Below are positions 25,501 to 35,500 of a stretch of DNA of 64,000 bases, piece by piece (the first letter of the stretch is position 1; each line of letters begins with the position of its first letter). The stretch lies in NCBI GenBank assembly GCA_029532625.1, contig JARFXM010000010.1, positions 1,488,001 to 1,552,000 of the forward strand. Reading direction: 5' to 3'. The translations under genes and the position numbers were made by a program. The DNA comes from Lomentospora prolificans (Eukaryota > Ascomycota > Sordariomycetes > Microascales > Microascaceae). The notes beneath the pieces are model-generated. The model did no database searches, had not been told where the DNA came from, and saw nothing but the letters and a program-made list of their open reading frames with translations.

Positions 25501-26442
25501 TGACCCACCTTTGACTTCTTCTGGAAAGCTGGCAGCGGTGCGGGATCATGCGGTGACCTGACCGTGCGGGCTGCGTTATCGATAAACTGATAGACGGTGT
25601 GCCGCCACCACCCCTCACCTTGGTACCCTCACCAAGGCCGGTACCAACGACCCGTGGACTTTGGCGGTTTGTACCCGTACCTTGCCCAGACTAAGACATC
25701 TATGGACGGGACAAAATGTACGGAGGGTTCTTCTGCATCCCTCGCCTCGTTAGCAAGCGAAGTCTGCATTCTTCCGGCCTAGTTTTCCACTACCGGTAGT
25801 CTAGACCATCTGGGGCCCTCAAGAGTCCTAGCCCACCTACCAACGATCTCCGTCCTCCTCCATCACCCTAAGGTTCTATCGACAAAAACGATACAAGTCG
25901 ACTCCACGGCAAGTCGCAGAGGCAAGTCAAAAGGGGATTCCATGGGATCGTCGCTCCTGTACTCCTTCTGGCAAAGAAATACTCGCTGGAACCCGCCACC
26001 CCCTTTGTTGGAGCGATAGACAGTGGTGTGTATCAGTACACTCAACCCCAAAAGGCCAAGACGCTCTGTTTCCGGAAGACCCTGCGTTCCTGGGCACTGT
26101 TTCCCCTCCGGATTATAACCCCACCATCGCCTTCGCTCCCCGAAATCCCGACCTTTTTATCCCCATTTGGTCTTTCTACGCCTTCTATCTTTTGCGACCC
26201 AACTCTTTCTCCCCCTTTCTCTCCCTGACTCGCTTTCTTTTTTCCGTTTGTTTCTTGTTGACAATCAACTCATCGTCACCTCTCATGAAACGGCCTGTTG
26301 TTTAAGAGAGGAGTTCGTGCTTCGGCAGCTTCCTATAGACTTCCCGCCACTATCCCTGCTCCCTTTGGCCCTAACCATTTCATTCCTGCTTGTCACTTTC
26401 TTACCTCCCGTAAAGCAAACGGAAGAGAAGATCCAAGCAACA
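19587..26442. other. gene-poor region of nearly 7 kb
   Basis: No gene could be supported. The left part (to about 20.6 kb) should hold the PAS kinase promoter and leader, and the right part (from about 25.9 kb, pyrimidine-rich) the F-box gene leader. In between, small open frames (for example 22846-23400 minus, 184 codons) have no protein-like composition or splice-compatible partners. It contains a GCTGGCTGGCTAGC array at 20752-20775, a short ACACCG repeat near 21800, and no recognisable transposon ends. A non-coding RNA or degraded sequence is possible but not shown. Confidence 0.55.
26285..26305 (+). other. short uORF in F-box gene leader
   Basis: ATG followed by five codons and TAA (MKRPVV), 138 bp before the F-box gene ATG. 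If it lies in the mRNA it could dampen initiation. The transcript start is unknown. Confidence 0.35.
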
Positions 26443-28515
26443 ATGGCAGATATGCGAGCAGCTCCCGCCCCGATGGCCGACATGCCCACGGGCGCGCCAG
26501 GTGATGTTGCTGCGCCCAAGATGAAGAACCGACAGCGACTTCTCCGCGGTATCCAGCGTATGTCCTCATCGCCTTCGCTCACTCACATCGGTCGCCCGAG
26601 AGCATCTAGCGCTCCGTATGAAAACCGGGGCAGCTTCTCCTGCGTCAGCCTTGCTCCCAGCGCCTCACCGCTCAGCCCCTACGCTAGTACTTCGCCCTCG
26701 ATTGTCGCTTCTTCAGCAGCCTCGACAATGAGCCCTCCCTCCGGCCCCGGAACTCCGATGAGCGAAATATCTTCCTGCGATGGACTAGATAGTCCCTTTG
26801 TCGGCGTTCGCCGTGTCGACAGTCTCCGCTCCAAGGCTTCGCCCTTGTCCTCTACTTCGGTGCTACCCACTGATCTTAAATCAACGAGAAATGAGCGGAA
26901 TGCTACGAGACTCCGCTCAGGATCCCAACCCATGAAGAGGAAAAACTTTAATTTCTGGTCGGATATGCCTTACGAACTTCGGATTCAGATATTTTCGTAC
27001 CTTGAACCGAAGGAACTAGTTAGGGTATCACGTGTGAGCAAGTCATTTTATAACGCTAGCTTCGACGGCCAGCTCTGGACGGAAGTAGACGCGTCCGAAG
27101 TTTATCGCAAGATACCTGCCGAGTCCTTGGGTAAGATCATTTCGGCTACGGCACCTTTCATTAAGGACTTGAACCTCCGGGGCTGTATTCAAGTTGAGCA
27201 TCAGAGGCGCGCGGAGGTACTTGTCAACTCTTGCAAGAATCTGGTCAACGTCAATCTAGAAGGCTGTCGCAATATCCAGCGCTCGACCTTACACGGCCTT
27301 CTCAACGGCAACGAAAGACTAGAATGCCTTAACTTGACCGGTCTCACCGCGGTGACTAATGCCACCTGCGACATTATCGCGGAATCATGCAAGAACCTCG
27401 AGGTTCTGCAAGTGTCATGGTGCAAGCAGATGGATGCTGAAGGCATTAGGGCCATCGTCAACGCCTGCCCACGCCTAAAGGATGTCCGAGCCGGTGAGCT
27501 CAAAGGATTCGATAATGTAGAGGTCGCGGCAGCCTTTTTCGCGAGGAATACTCTGGAGCGATTGGTGCTTAGCGGGTGTTCAGACCTTACGGATATGGCC
27601 CTCCAAACCATCGTCCACGGCGTTAACCCTGAGATCGACATCTTAACAGACCTTCCGCTGGTCCCGACAAGGGCGTTAAGGCACCTCGACCTTAGCCGAT
27701 GCTCGCAGCTTACCGACCGCGGAATATCAGCGCTCGGCCATTTCGTTCCTAACCTGGAGGGTCTTCAGATTTCTGGTTGCTCCGGCTTGACGGATCTAGC
27801 ACTCCAACCAATTTTTGACACCGCCTCTAGACTGAGTCTCATTGAGATGGACGACCTGCCCGAAGTCACCAACACTCTATTATCTGAACACCTCGCCAAA
27901 TCTGCCTGTGTCTCTCGATTAGAGCATCTGTCGGTTGGCTACTGCAGCAATTTGGGAGATGCCGGAATTCTCCCCCTTGTGAGGAACTGTAGCAACTTGA
28001 AGATGGCGGATTTCAATAACACCCGAATTAGCGACCTTGTCCTGGCTGAAGCTGCGGCAATGGTTAACGCCCGTTCACGGCGAACGGTAGATCCCCGCGA
28101 GGCGCCCAAGACAACCTTGAACATGGTCGTATACGACTGTGAGAACGTGACCTGGACTGGCATTCGGGAGGTTCTCTTCCGCAATTCACAGGTCCAGTTC
28201 AACGGCGGCGAGAGTGAACCAACCTTTCCCACCGAAATTATCGGCCTCAAATGTTTCTATGGCTATCAAATGACTGTGGATGAGCACTCGAAGCGGGTTC
28301 TTCGGTGTGATCTCCCGGCTGCGGGTCGGCTCGAGCGGAAGTGGGCCGATTATATGCAGGCCAGCGAGGAAGCCGGCGTCGGCGGTGCAGGCACCCGGCG
28401 ACGCCGGCGGAGGGCGAGAGAAACGCGATTGATTCATGCCGACGAAGAAGAAGGCGGATACGGCCACGCCGGCCGACGCAGAGCCAGGACTGCACCTTCT
28501 TGCGCGGTGATGTAA
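26443..28515 (+). CDS. F-box/LRR protein with C-terminal CaaX box
   Basis: Intronless, 690 residues; probable substrate receptor of an SCF ubiquitin ligase. A Ser/Pro-rich N-terminus is followed by the F-box at about 165-212 (FWSDMPYELRIQIFSYLEPK, then LVRVSRVSKSFYNASFDGQLW), which would bind Skp1. Cysteine-containing leucine-rich repeats of the FBXL type follow at about 235-530: LNLRGCIQV, VNLEGCRNI, LNLTGLTAV, LVLSGCSDLTDMAL, LDLSRCSQLTDRGI and LQISGCSGLTDLAL. The C-terminal 60 residues are very basic (TRRRRRRARETR, AGRRRARTAP) and end in CAVM, a good farnesylation consensus, recalling prenylated animal FBXL2/FBXL20. The ATG at 26443 is the first in frame. Confidence 0.9.
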   Translation: MADMRAAPAPMADMPTGAPGDVAAPKMKNRQRLLRGIQRMSSSPSLTHIGRPRASSAPYENRGSFSCVSLAPSASPLSPYASTSPSIVASSAASTMSPPSGPGTPMSEISSCDGLDSPFVGVRRVDSLRSKASPLSSTSVLPTDLKSTRNERNATRLRSGSQPMKRKNFNFWSDMPYELRIQIFSYLEPKELVRVSRVSKSFYNASFDGQLWTEVDASEVYRKIPAESLGKIISATAPFIKDLNLRGCIQVEHQRRAEVLVNSCKNLVNVNLEGCRNIQRSTLHGLLNGNERLECLNLTGLTAVTNATCDIIAESCKNLEVLQVSWCKQMDAEGIRAIVNACPRLKDVRAGELKGFDNVEVAAAFFARNTLERLVLSGCSDLTDMALQTIVHGVNPEIDILTDLPLVPTRALRHLDLSRCSQLTDRGISALGHFVPNLEGLQISGCSGLTDLALQPIFDTASRLSLIEMDDLPEVTNTLLSEHLAKSACVSRLEHLSVGYCSNLGDAGILPLVRNCSNLKMADFNNTRISDLVLAEAAAMVNARSRRTVDPREAPKTTLNMVVYDCENVTWTGIREVLFRNSQVQFNGGESEPTFPTEIIGLKCFYGYQMTVDEHSKRVLRCDLPAAGRLERKWADYMQASEEAGVGGAGTRRRRRRARETRLIHADEEEGGYGHAGRRRARTAPSCAVM

Positions 28516-29070
28516 ACAATTCACGACAAGAATCCTCTCCTACACACGGACACTTGTGTGTCGAAGAGGTGGAGGGGTCCGCATACACTGGCAACAGCCG
28601 CGGAGCTGCTACTTCTTGCTTTTGCCCTTTATTTTTCCCGTTCTTCTTCTTCCATCTATTTTTGATTTGTTTCTCTTTTGACTTTTGGACCGGGGTTGTT
28701 GGGAAATGGTGTTATCGGAGTAACAGTGGCATCTGGGGTGTTTGCTATTTATCATTTGGTGTGTACCTTTCTCATGGTGAGACCAGATTTTGCTCTTCTT
28801 ATCTTCCTCTTAATGGTCCGGGTTGGCGTAAATGGTTTAGATTGACTTAGATCACTGGAAAGTGCTACTTCGCAATCCATTAGCATCGTGTGGGCGGGGT
28901 TATGCAAGCGGTCAATACTTTTACTCATATTCTTATTTATTCTATCACTGGAATTGGTCCATCTTTATCTCATGGGTATTTGGGGGTCTCGGGGATGAGA
29001 CTGGAATAGGGCAGACTGGGAACATATACAACCTAGGATAGAAGGCGAAGCCAGCGCTGGGAAGTGGGAA
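28516..29070. other. 3' region of the F-box gene
   Basis: About 550 bp of T-rich sequence, presumably 3' UTR and flanking DNA. No coding signal was seen. Confidence 0.5.
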
Positions 29071-29747
29071 TTACGGTCTTTCAACACCTTTCTTTTTCAA
29101 TAGGGAAAACAGCTTTGAGGATATCCCTTGGTTCACGAGCCTCAACATTTTCGCGGCTGCATCCTCGTAGCCAAAATATCTGTGGACGATCAACGCCGGC
29201 TGTACTTAACGAGTATCAATGGCCATAACATACTTTGACCAGTAGTAAACGCCCTCCTGTCCAGTCGAATCCCAGGCCATCTCGCTGCCAAACGGCGTCT
29301 CCTCTGAATCCCATCGGGTTGCACGAGTGCGCACAGCTGCCTCGAGTGAGTCTGCCTCAAACGCCCCTCTCTTCTCGTCTTAGGTCGGTGAGGATCTCGC
29401 CGACGACCGTCTCACCCATTAGCCCAAAATGGCTGTAGGCAACTGTAGGCTCCATTGCCCTCATCGTGATTTGATAGGATTGGTTAAGATACCATTCCCA
29501 GGTGTGCGTTTTCAACAAATCTGGGTACGCTCGGCCACAGCGGTAGAGGGCCCAGCATGTTGCCGCAACATCAACATAGTCGTATGCACTGCTTATGCCA
29601 TACGCCTGATCCTTGTTCCAGGACCACCAAGCAGTTCAGTCGATTTCTTGTGAATACTGATAATCCGCAATTTCTCTGGTTCATAGAAGAAGATGCTCTT
29701 ACGAACGCCGAAATCGGAAGTTTGACTACTTTCCAAAGGGGCTAAGC
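29071..29747 (-). pseudogene. broken relic of a large fungal protein (DUF5695-like)
   Basis: Translating the minus strand in shifting frames gives long protein-like blocks: TSDFGVRKSIFFYEPE, then TAWWSWNKDQAYGISSAYDY and VDVAATCWALYRCGRAYPDL, HTWEWYLNQSYQ, GLMGETVVGEILTDLRREE, then RWDSEETPFGSEMAWDSTGQ followed by EGVYYWSK-YFGYEDAAAK. I recall this order from large fungal proteins assigned to DUF5695 (to be verified). The frame breaks near 29671-29676 and near 29362-29368, and a TGA at 29638-29636 falls where the family has Trp. A 54-nt intron (29233-29180, GTATGT...CACAG) still joins WSK to YFGY in frame. The 5' two-thirds and the 3' end are missing. This is a decayed fragment, not a working gene. 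Confidence 0.75.
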
Positions 29748-31640
29748 AGCATTAGGAGCGTGTTGACACGACACAGCATTGTGAGATAAAAAACGAATAG
29801 ACTACTATTCAGCAACTTCAGCTACGAAATAGAACGCTGGGTGCGACCTAGCTTTTCTATTTGAGTGTTTCCATGATATACAAATTACGCCTTTCGTACT
29901 CGGTTTCGGGCGAGTGAGGCGATATTGTCGTAATTATTCTCGATTAGCGCGGTAGAGCATTATATTACTCTAGGACCAAAGCAACGTTCACCGGCGAGGT
30001 TATCCAAAGATGCAAGGAAATCCAGCTTAGGGAGTCCAAAAATGTGACTTTAATTCGTCCTTGGTGTGAAGAAAAGTCTCTACGGAATACTGCTATGACT
30101 CTATAAACTGAGTTCTTCACCAATTTTGAGCTCACGCGTCCTATGAATGCCATAATTGATCAAGCCATGTAAGATCCGATACGGTGTTCTTCCTTGAACA
30201 GAGCGGTACGGAGACACTCCCCTTCCCACTAGCATCTCGGAAGTCAAACGAACGCCTCGGGGATGATGAAGGGACCGGGCCCCTTGCTTTTATTGCTGCT
30301 GCCTGCGGCGGTTACCCGGGAGTTGTCCTGCTAGGTATAGGGAAGAACATCACAAGTCACTTGAATAAAACTTTGGAGTCAGGGTTTGGGATCGGGGAGA
30401 TGGGTAGGCTGCGGCAAGGCGCACCGCGGATGCCGACGTCGTGATACATCAATATCTTGCTATGCGCTTCGCACGGGTTGTTTTTGTTTTGAAACGTGAA
30501 GATGGAATTCATCCTGAAGGAAGAAATAAACGAGCATGGAGGGACGGGCTCGGGACTCGTCATCGCCAAGAGCGGGCCGAAATAGAAAGAAGACCGTTGA
30601 TTCTGGAGAGCCGCACACAAGAAACGCCACAACGCGAAACAATAGCTGTCGGGAGCATAAGAAGGGACAATGGCATTGAGATGATTGTTCAAGATGGACA
30701 GTACCATGGGATGGGATGAAAAAAGAATCAAACAAAATCCCCGACTCTAACTCCCGACTCTGATCTTAGGCAGTATTCGTAGGGTGTAGGCTTGGGAGAG
30801 AGAGAGCCAGCGAGCCCCTAGAACCCTGCTGCGCTTGGGCTGGCGAATACTACTTGGTGCTCCCTGCATTATGTGCAAGGGATTGATTGGTTACTGACGC
30901 CTTTCAGGTCTCGCTGGGTACAGCTCGGATATATGTGGCTTCAGTGGATGGTGCCTAGAGTCACGTGATATTAGGCACTGTCCTTCCGGGCTTTAACGAA
31001 TCAGCGCGGGGCCGAGACCCCCTGGGAAACAGGGTCGTGAGCCCATTGTCATCAATTGATCCATGTGAAGTCACTTGGCCCCTCCTCCAGGCTGTTCCTG
31101 TGCCAGCCATAGAAGTAACTTCAGGTCAAAGTTTATTAGTTTCCAGTGTGCGTCGAGGCTCAGTCCGGATCGCGACCTAGGAACCAACCCAGGAACCAAC
31201 CCTTTGATCCTTCCGAACTCCAAATAGTCCTCACCCTCAGGTTCCTCTCTACCTGTCCTTTTTAGTTGATATTTGCTCTTTCCTCTACGCACATCTTCCC
31301 CTATCCCTCTCTTCTTCTTGCATATATTAGAATGTGTCTTTTATAGAGACCGTCAAACTTGTTATCGACTTCCCCAGAAACTAGAACCCCCCCTGACCGC
31401 CTCGATGTCGTAGGACCCGAAAACCACCCCCCAGCAGAACCAAAGCTTTCGTTGTGACGAGGTCCCTCCATCCATCCGACCCCACAACACTTCGACCTGC
31501 GCTATTGCTCGACAACCTCCTAGAATCCACCACCACCCTCGAATACCTTCAATTTCGGTCTTGGACCTGCGGAGCTCGGGTGTCCTCTTCTATTTTCCCG
31601 AAACGATCTCCTCCTTTGAGACACCACTCTCTTGCTCTGG
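29748..31640. other. intergenic region and kinase leader
   Basis: About 1.9 kb. The part next to the relic (to about 30.2 kb) is AT-richer with no readable protein. From 31.2 kb it becomes pyrimidine-rich, consistent with a 5' leader; a minimal ATG-TCG-TAG uORF sits at 31405-31413. Confidence 0.5.
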
Positions 31641-34600
31641 ATGGCTTCGCACGGATACCAGGCCTCCCACGGCGGCGGCAGGCCATCGCAGCAGCAACAT
31701 CACCACCACCACCACCACCACCAACAGCAACAACATGCTGCCTACTCCCCGGCTCCGATGCACATGGGCCCAGCGGCGCCCCCTGGCACCTTTGCGCCGG
31801 GCACCAAGATCCAAGTCGGGAGCCATCGTGTGGTCATACAGAAATACCTCTCCGAAGGTGGCTTCGCTCACGTTTACCTCGTCAAGCTTCCCCAACCCGT
31901 TGACGGCACTGACCTCGCCGTATTAAAGCGCGTGGCCGTCCCAGATAAGGATACTCTTCGCGGCATGCGGACCGAGGTCGAGACCATGAAGAGGCTCAAG
32001 GGCCACCGTCCGATCGTCACATATATCGACTCGCACGCCTCTGAGATGAGGGGCGGTGGCTACGAGGTCTTTTTGCTAATGGAGTACTGCAATGGCGGCG
32101 GATTGATCGACTTTATGAATACGAGACTGCAACATCGGTTGACGGAGCCCGAGATTCTCAACATCTTTACCGACGTCGCGGAGGGCGTCGCGTGTATGCA
32201 CTACCTCAAGCCGCCCTTATTGCACCGCGACCTCAAGGTCGAGAACGTGCTGATTACCAAGTCCGGAGACATTAAGAGGTTCAAAGTGTGCGATTTCGGT
32301 TCGGCAGCAAACCCCAAGGCTGCTCCCAACACCGTCGTTGAGTGTCGCTTAATCGAAGAGGATATCCAGAAACATACTACGCTGCAGTACAGGAGCCCTG
32401 AGATGGTGGATGTGTATAAGAAGCAGCCAATCGACGAGAAGTCGGATATCTGGGCCCTTGGTGTGCTCTTGTACAAGCTATGCTACTACACGACGCCGTT
32501 CGAAGACCAGGGCCAGCTAGCGATCCTGAATGCAAACGTCCGCTTCCCGAGCTATCCCGTCTTCTCGGCGAGGTTGAAGAAGCTTATCGGTATGTGACTA
32601 CGTTTGAATAACTTGATTTACTTCGGCTAACGATGTTACAGTTACTATGCTACAGGAAAACCAACAATTGCGACCCAACATTTACGAGGTTCTTAAAGAA
32701 GCTTGCTCCATGCAAGGTCGCAAGGTGCCCATCAAAGATGTAGGTAGCATTACGTTTCCCGCATTACGAGGCGAACGCTCCGCTGACATGCTCGTCTTCA
32801 GATATACTCCGGAAACACAAAGTTAGCGTCACAATCTAAATCTCACCCAGTTTCGAACGAATCAAGACCCGAATCCACGCCGGTCGTGGGTGCCACGTTT
32901 TCTCCCCCAGTACAGCAGCAGCAGGCGATACCGGAAGTGGTGCCAATGCGGAGAGGCCGTCCTCCTCCGGCAGCTGCACCCGCACCTCAGCAGCAGCAGC
33001 AGCAGCAGCCGCCACGACAACAACAGAAACCGAACGCCTCGCCTCAAAGGGTCAATGGCGATCCATTTGCCGCCCTTGATTCAAAAAAGGTGACCGGATC
33101 GGCGGACGAGCTCTCGTCCCGGTTCCCTACTCTAGATCAATTTGATCTGTTCCACGCCAAAGGCATGAAATTTGATTTCGACTCGCCTCCTTCTCCGGCT
33201 CAAGGTTCTGACGACCTAAGAGACCGGGTGTCCGAGAAGTTGGCCGATGAAGCTTTCGCTATTCCTAGGGGTAGTCCCCCCAAGGCTGCCGATGTGCCTA
33301 AGCCGGCGGCTAGCACTCCCCCGGTGGTTCAGTCGCAACCTAGGCCACCATCTGTCGTTGTCAGCTCGAAGAAGCCCTCATCCACTCCTCTCAAGCCCGT
33401 AGAAATGAGCCGTGCGCAAGCCATCATTACGAGCAACCCTGAATTACAGGCGATATCCGCGAAGACGTCAAACTACGTGTCTACAGGCACAATGACCACC
33501 CCTCCCCGCGATGACTCTGCGCAGAGAACTGGCCCTCAGATTCACCGATTTCCGCCTTCCGATCAGAAGGGACCTGTGAGCGGACTGATGGAGGTTAATT
33601 CAACGCAGCAGAGCTGGAACAGGCCCGATGATACCTCGTCCGCCGCCACTAGACCTGTGGGACACATGCGCCAGCCATCTAATTCCTCCCGGCCATCTCT
33701 GGAAGGTGGCCGCCCTCCGGCTGACTTGCTCGACATCTCTGAGGCCCATCGTGGGGCTCTCGGCGAGAGGCAACGCCCATCTAGTACACATCTCGAATCT
33801 AACCTCGATTTCCTCCGCGAGCGAGAGGCGGCCAAATCTCAAAATTCCCTTCACCAACGACTACCTAGCTTGAGCAAGACATCATCGGCACCGTCAGCGC
33901 CTGTGGTAAATAATGCTAATATCGAATCCAATGTGGATTTCCTCCGCAGTATGGAGAATGACGACAAGAAGAAGGATAGGACATCAAAACAAAGCAAACA
34001 CCGTAGTATCCCCTCGCTTTCCGGCAAGCACATCATTGCGAGTAAGTTTGGCGACGCCTTCAAGCGATTCGAGAGCAACACCCCTCCCCAGCAACCCCCA
34101 CCCGCGCGTACGCCTTCGCCCTCAGGGAGCTCGCAGCGAAATGCTCTTACTCCCATCGCTAGTTCCGGAGGTACAGATGGCCGAAGTTACGATGGTGGTC
34201 TCCTGAATATGCAAGAGGAGAACATGACGCCCGAGATGCGGCGCGAGGCGGAGCGATTACGGCTTGAGGAAGAAGAACGGCGGGTAGAGGCTGCGGCCGC
34301 TGAGTATCGCCAGCGAGTCACGAACAAGGAAGCCCCTGCACCACTTCCCAAGTCGATTGGTGGGTACTCGCGTGCCGTCAGCATCCAGAATAGGGTGCAG
34401 AGTCTTTTGCAGGAAGAGCAAAAGTCGAGCACCAACGTTCAACGCACGGCTCAGGGATATGGACATTACTCCGATACGGCGGCAGCGCAGAGCCGCTTGG
34501 ACAAGCAGCTACCCGAATTACCTAGGAAGCCTGTGGGCTCGAAACCCAGGGTGCAAACCCCTTCTGCGTCTGGAAATCTCACCAGTGTTCCGATCCGGGC

Positions 34601-34865
34601 GAAACCTGCTATTGGACCAAAGCCAGTGGCGCCCCGCAAACCCATCCACCTGAACAACATCCCTACGGGCGGAAGGCCAGCGTCACCCCCCAAGCCCGCC
34701 ATTTACCACCAGTCACACCAGCCTCCTTCCGGGTTCTCGCCCGACATGACGCAGGCGCAGAAGGAAGACTACATTAGCGACTTCTCGAAGAGATTCCCGA
34801 GCTTGGGCGCGCTGGAGATGGTGGAGGGAGACGTGGGTGCCGAGGCGGGGAGGTCGAGCCGGTAA
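31641..34865 (+). CDS. Ark1/Prk1/AAK1-type (NAK family) kinase
   Basis: Serine/threonine kinase of the actin-regulating/clathrin-adaptor group, expected at endocytic sites. Exons 31641-32589, 32642-32739 and 32802-34865 (introns 52 and 62 nt; phases 1 and 0) encode 1036 residues. After a His/Gln-rich start, the kinase domain spans about 57-345: LSEGGFAHVYLVKL glycine loop, AVLKRV lysine, LLHRDLKVENVLI, VCDFGSAA, and TTLQYRSPEMVDVY. The second junction restores VPIKD-IYSGNTK. The roughly 690-residue tail is disordered and rich in Pro/Ser/Gln, has a polyglutamine run, a DPFAAL element, and two related motifs, SSRFPTLDQF near 33116 and SKRFPSLGALEMVE at the C-terminus. Tails of this family recruit SH3 and adaptor proteins. 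Which yeast paralogue (Ark1, Prk1, Akl1) is closest cannot be decided by eye. Confidence 0.92.
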
Positions 34866-35500
34866 TGGAGCGGTCTTTCCTAGAGGAAAAGGGAGCAGGC
34901 CGTGTTTTCTGAGGTCTTCTCTTTCGCCCTTCTGCCCTTTGAATTCCATGTGGATACGGTTGTTGGGATGATTGCTGCACGTGTGCGTGTGCGTGTGTGT
35001 TTCTTTTTGGTATATCATAGAGGAATCAGTGCATCGGTGGGTGTCTGCTTAAAAAAAAGGGACGCGTTTAGATGAGGAGATGTGATGATAAGTGGCCTGG
35101 TGAATAAATACTGGAATGCTTGGATTTGTCAATAGACAAGCCTGGGGTATTCTGCTTTTCTTTTGGATCATCCCATCATTACTATGCAAAAGTGATGAAT
35201 TCTAAGCGTCGATTTCAAGCACTTGAGCCCAGAAATGAAGCGAGATTTTCGAGCAATTACCTCTCTCCTTGACGTGTATATTCGTGGTTCGTACGAAGTA
35301 GACAGGCTCGGTGACCTCGGTGAGGTAGGATTGGATGGAGGGGCGGCTGCTTATCGATAAGAGGTCAACTATAATTTTTTTTTTTTTTCCCCTTCACCAG
35401 GTTTTCCCACCATAAAACTTGCTCCTCCTCGCAAGCAACTCAATTAATTCTTTATTGCCCCGGGTTTTCCGCCAATAATTACGGAATAGCTACAGTCGCA
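34866..35500. other. intergenic region before mak11
   Basis: Kinase 3' UTR followed by the mak11 promoter. It holds a GTGTGC/GTGT run near 34980-35000, a perfect 12-bp palindrome CTTATCGATAAG at 35350-35361 (two overlapping GATA motifs), and a T14 tract at 35375-35388. Confidence 0.55.

Noticed and set aside
29750..30180. Possible 5' continuation of the DUF5695-like relic
   Set aside because: Translations contain many stops, and fragments such as KLDFLASLDNLAGE do not fit the family order. The relic boundary was set at about 29747.
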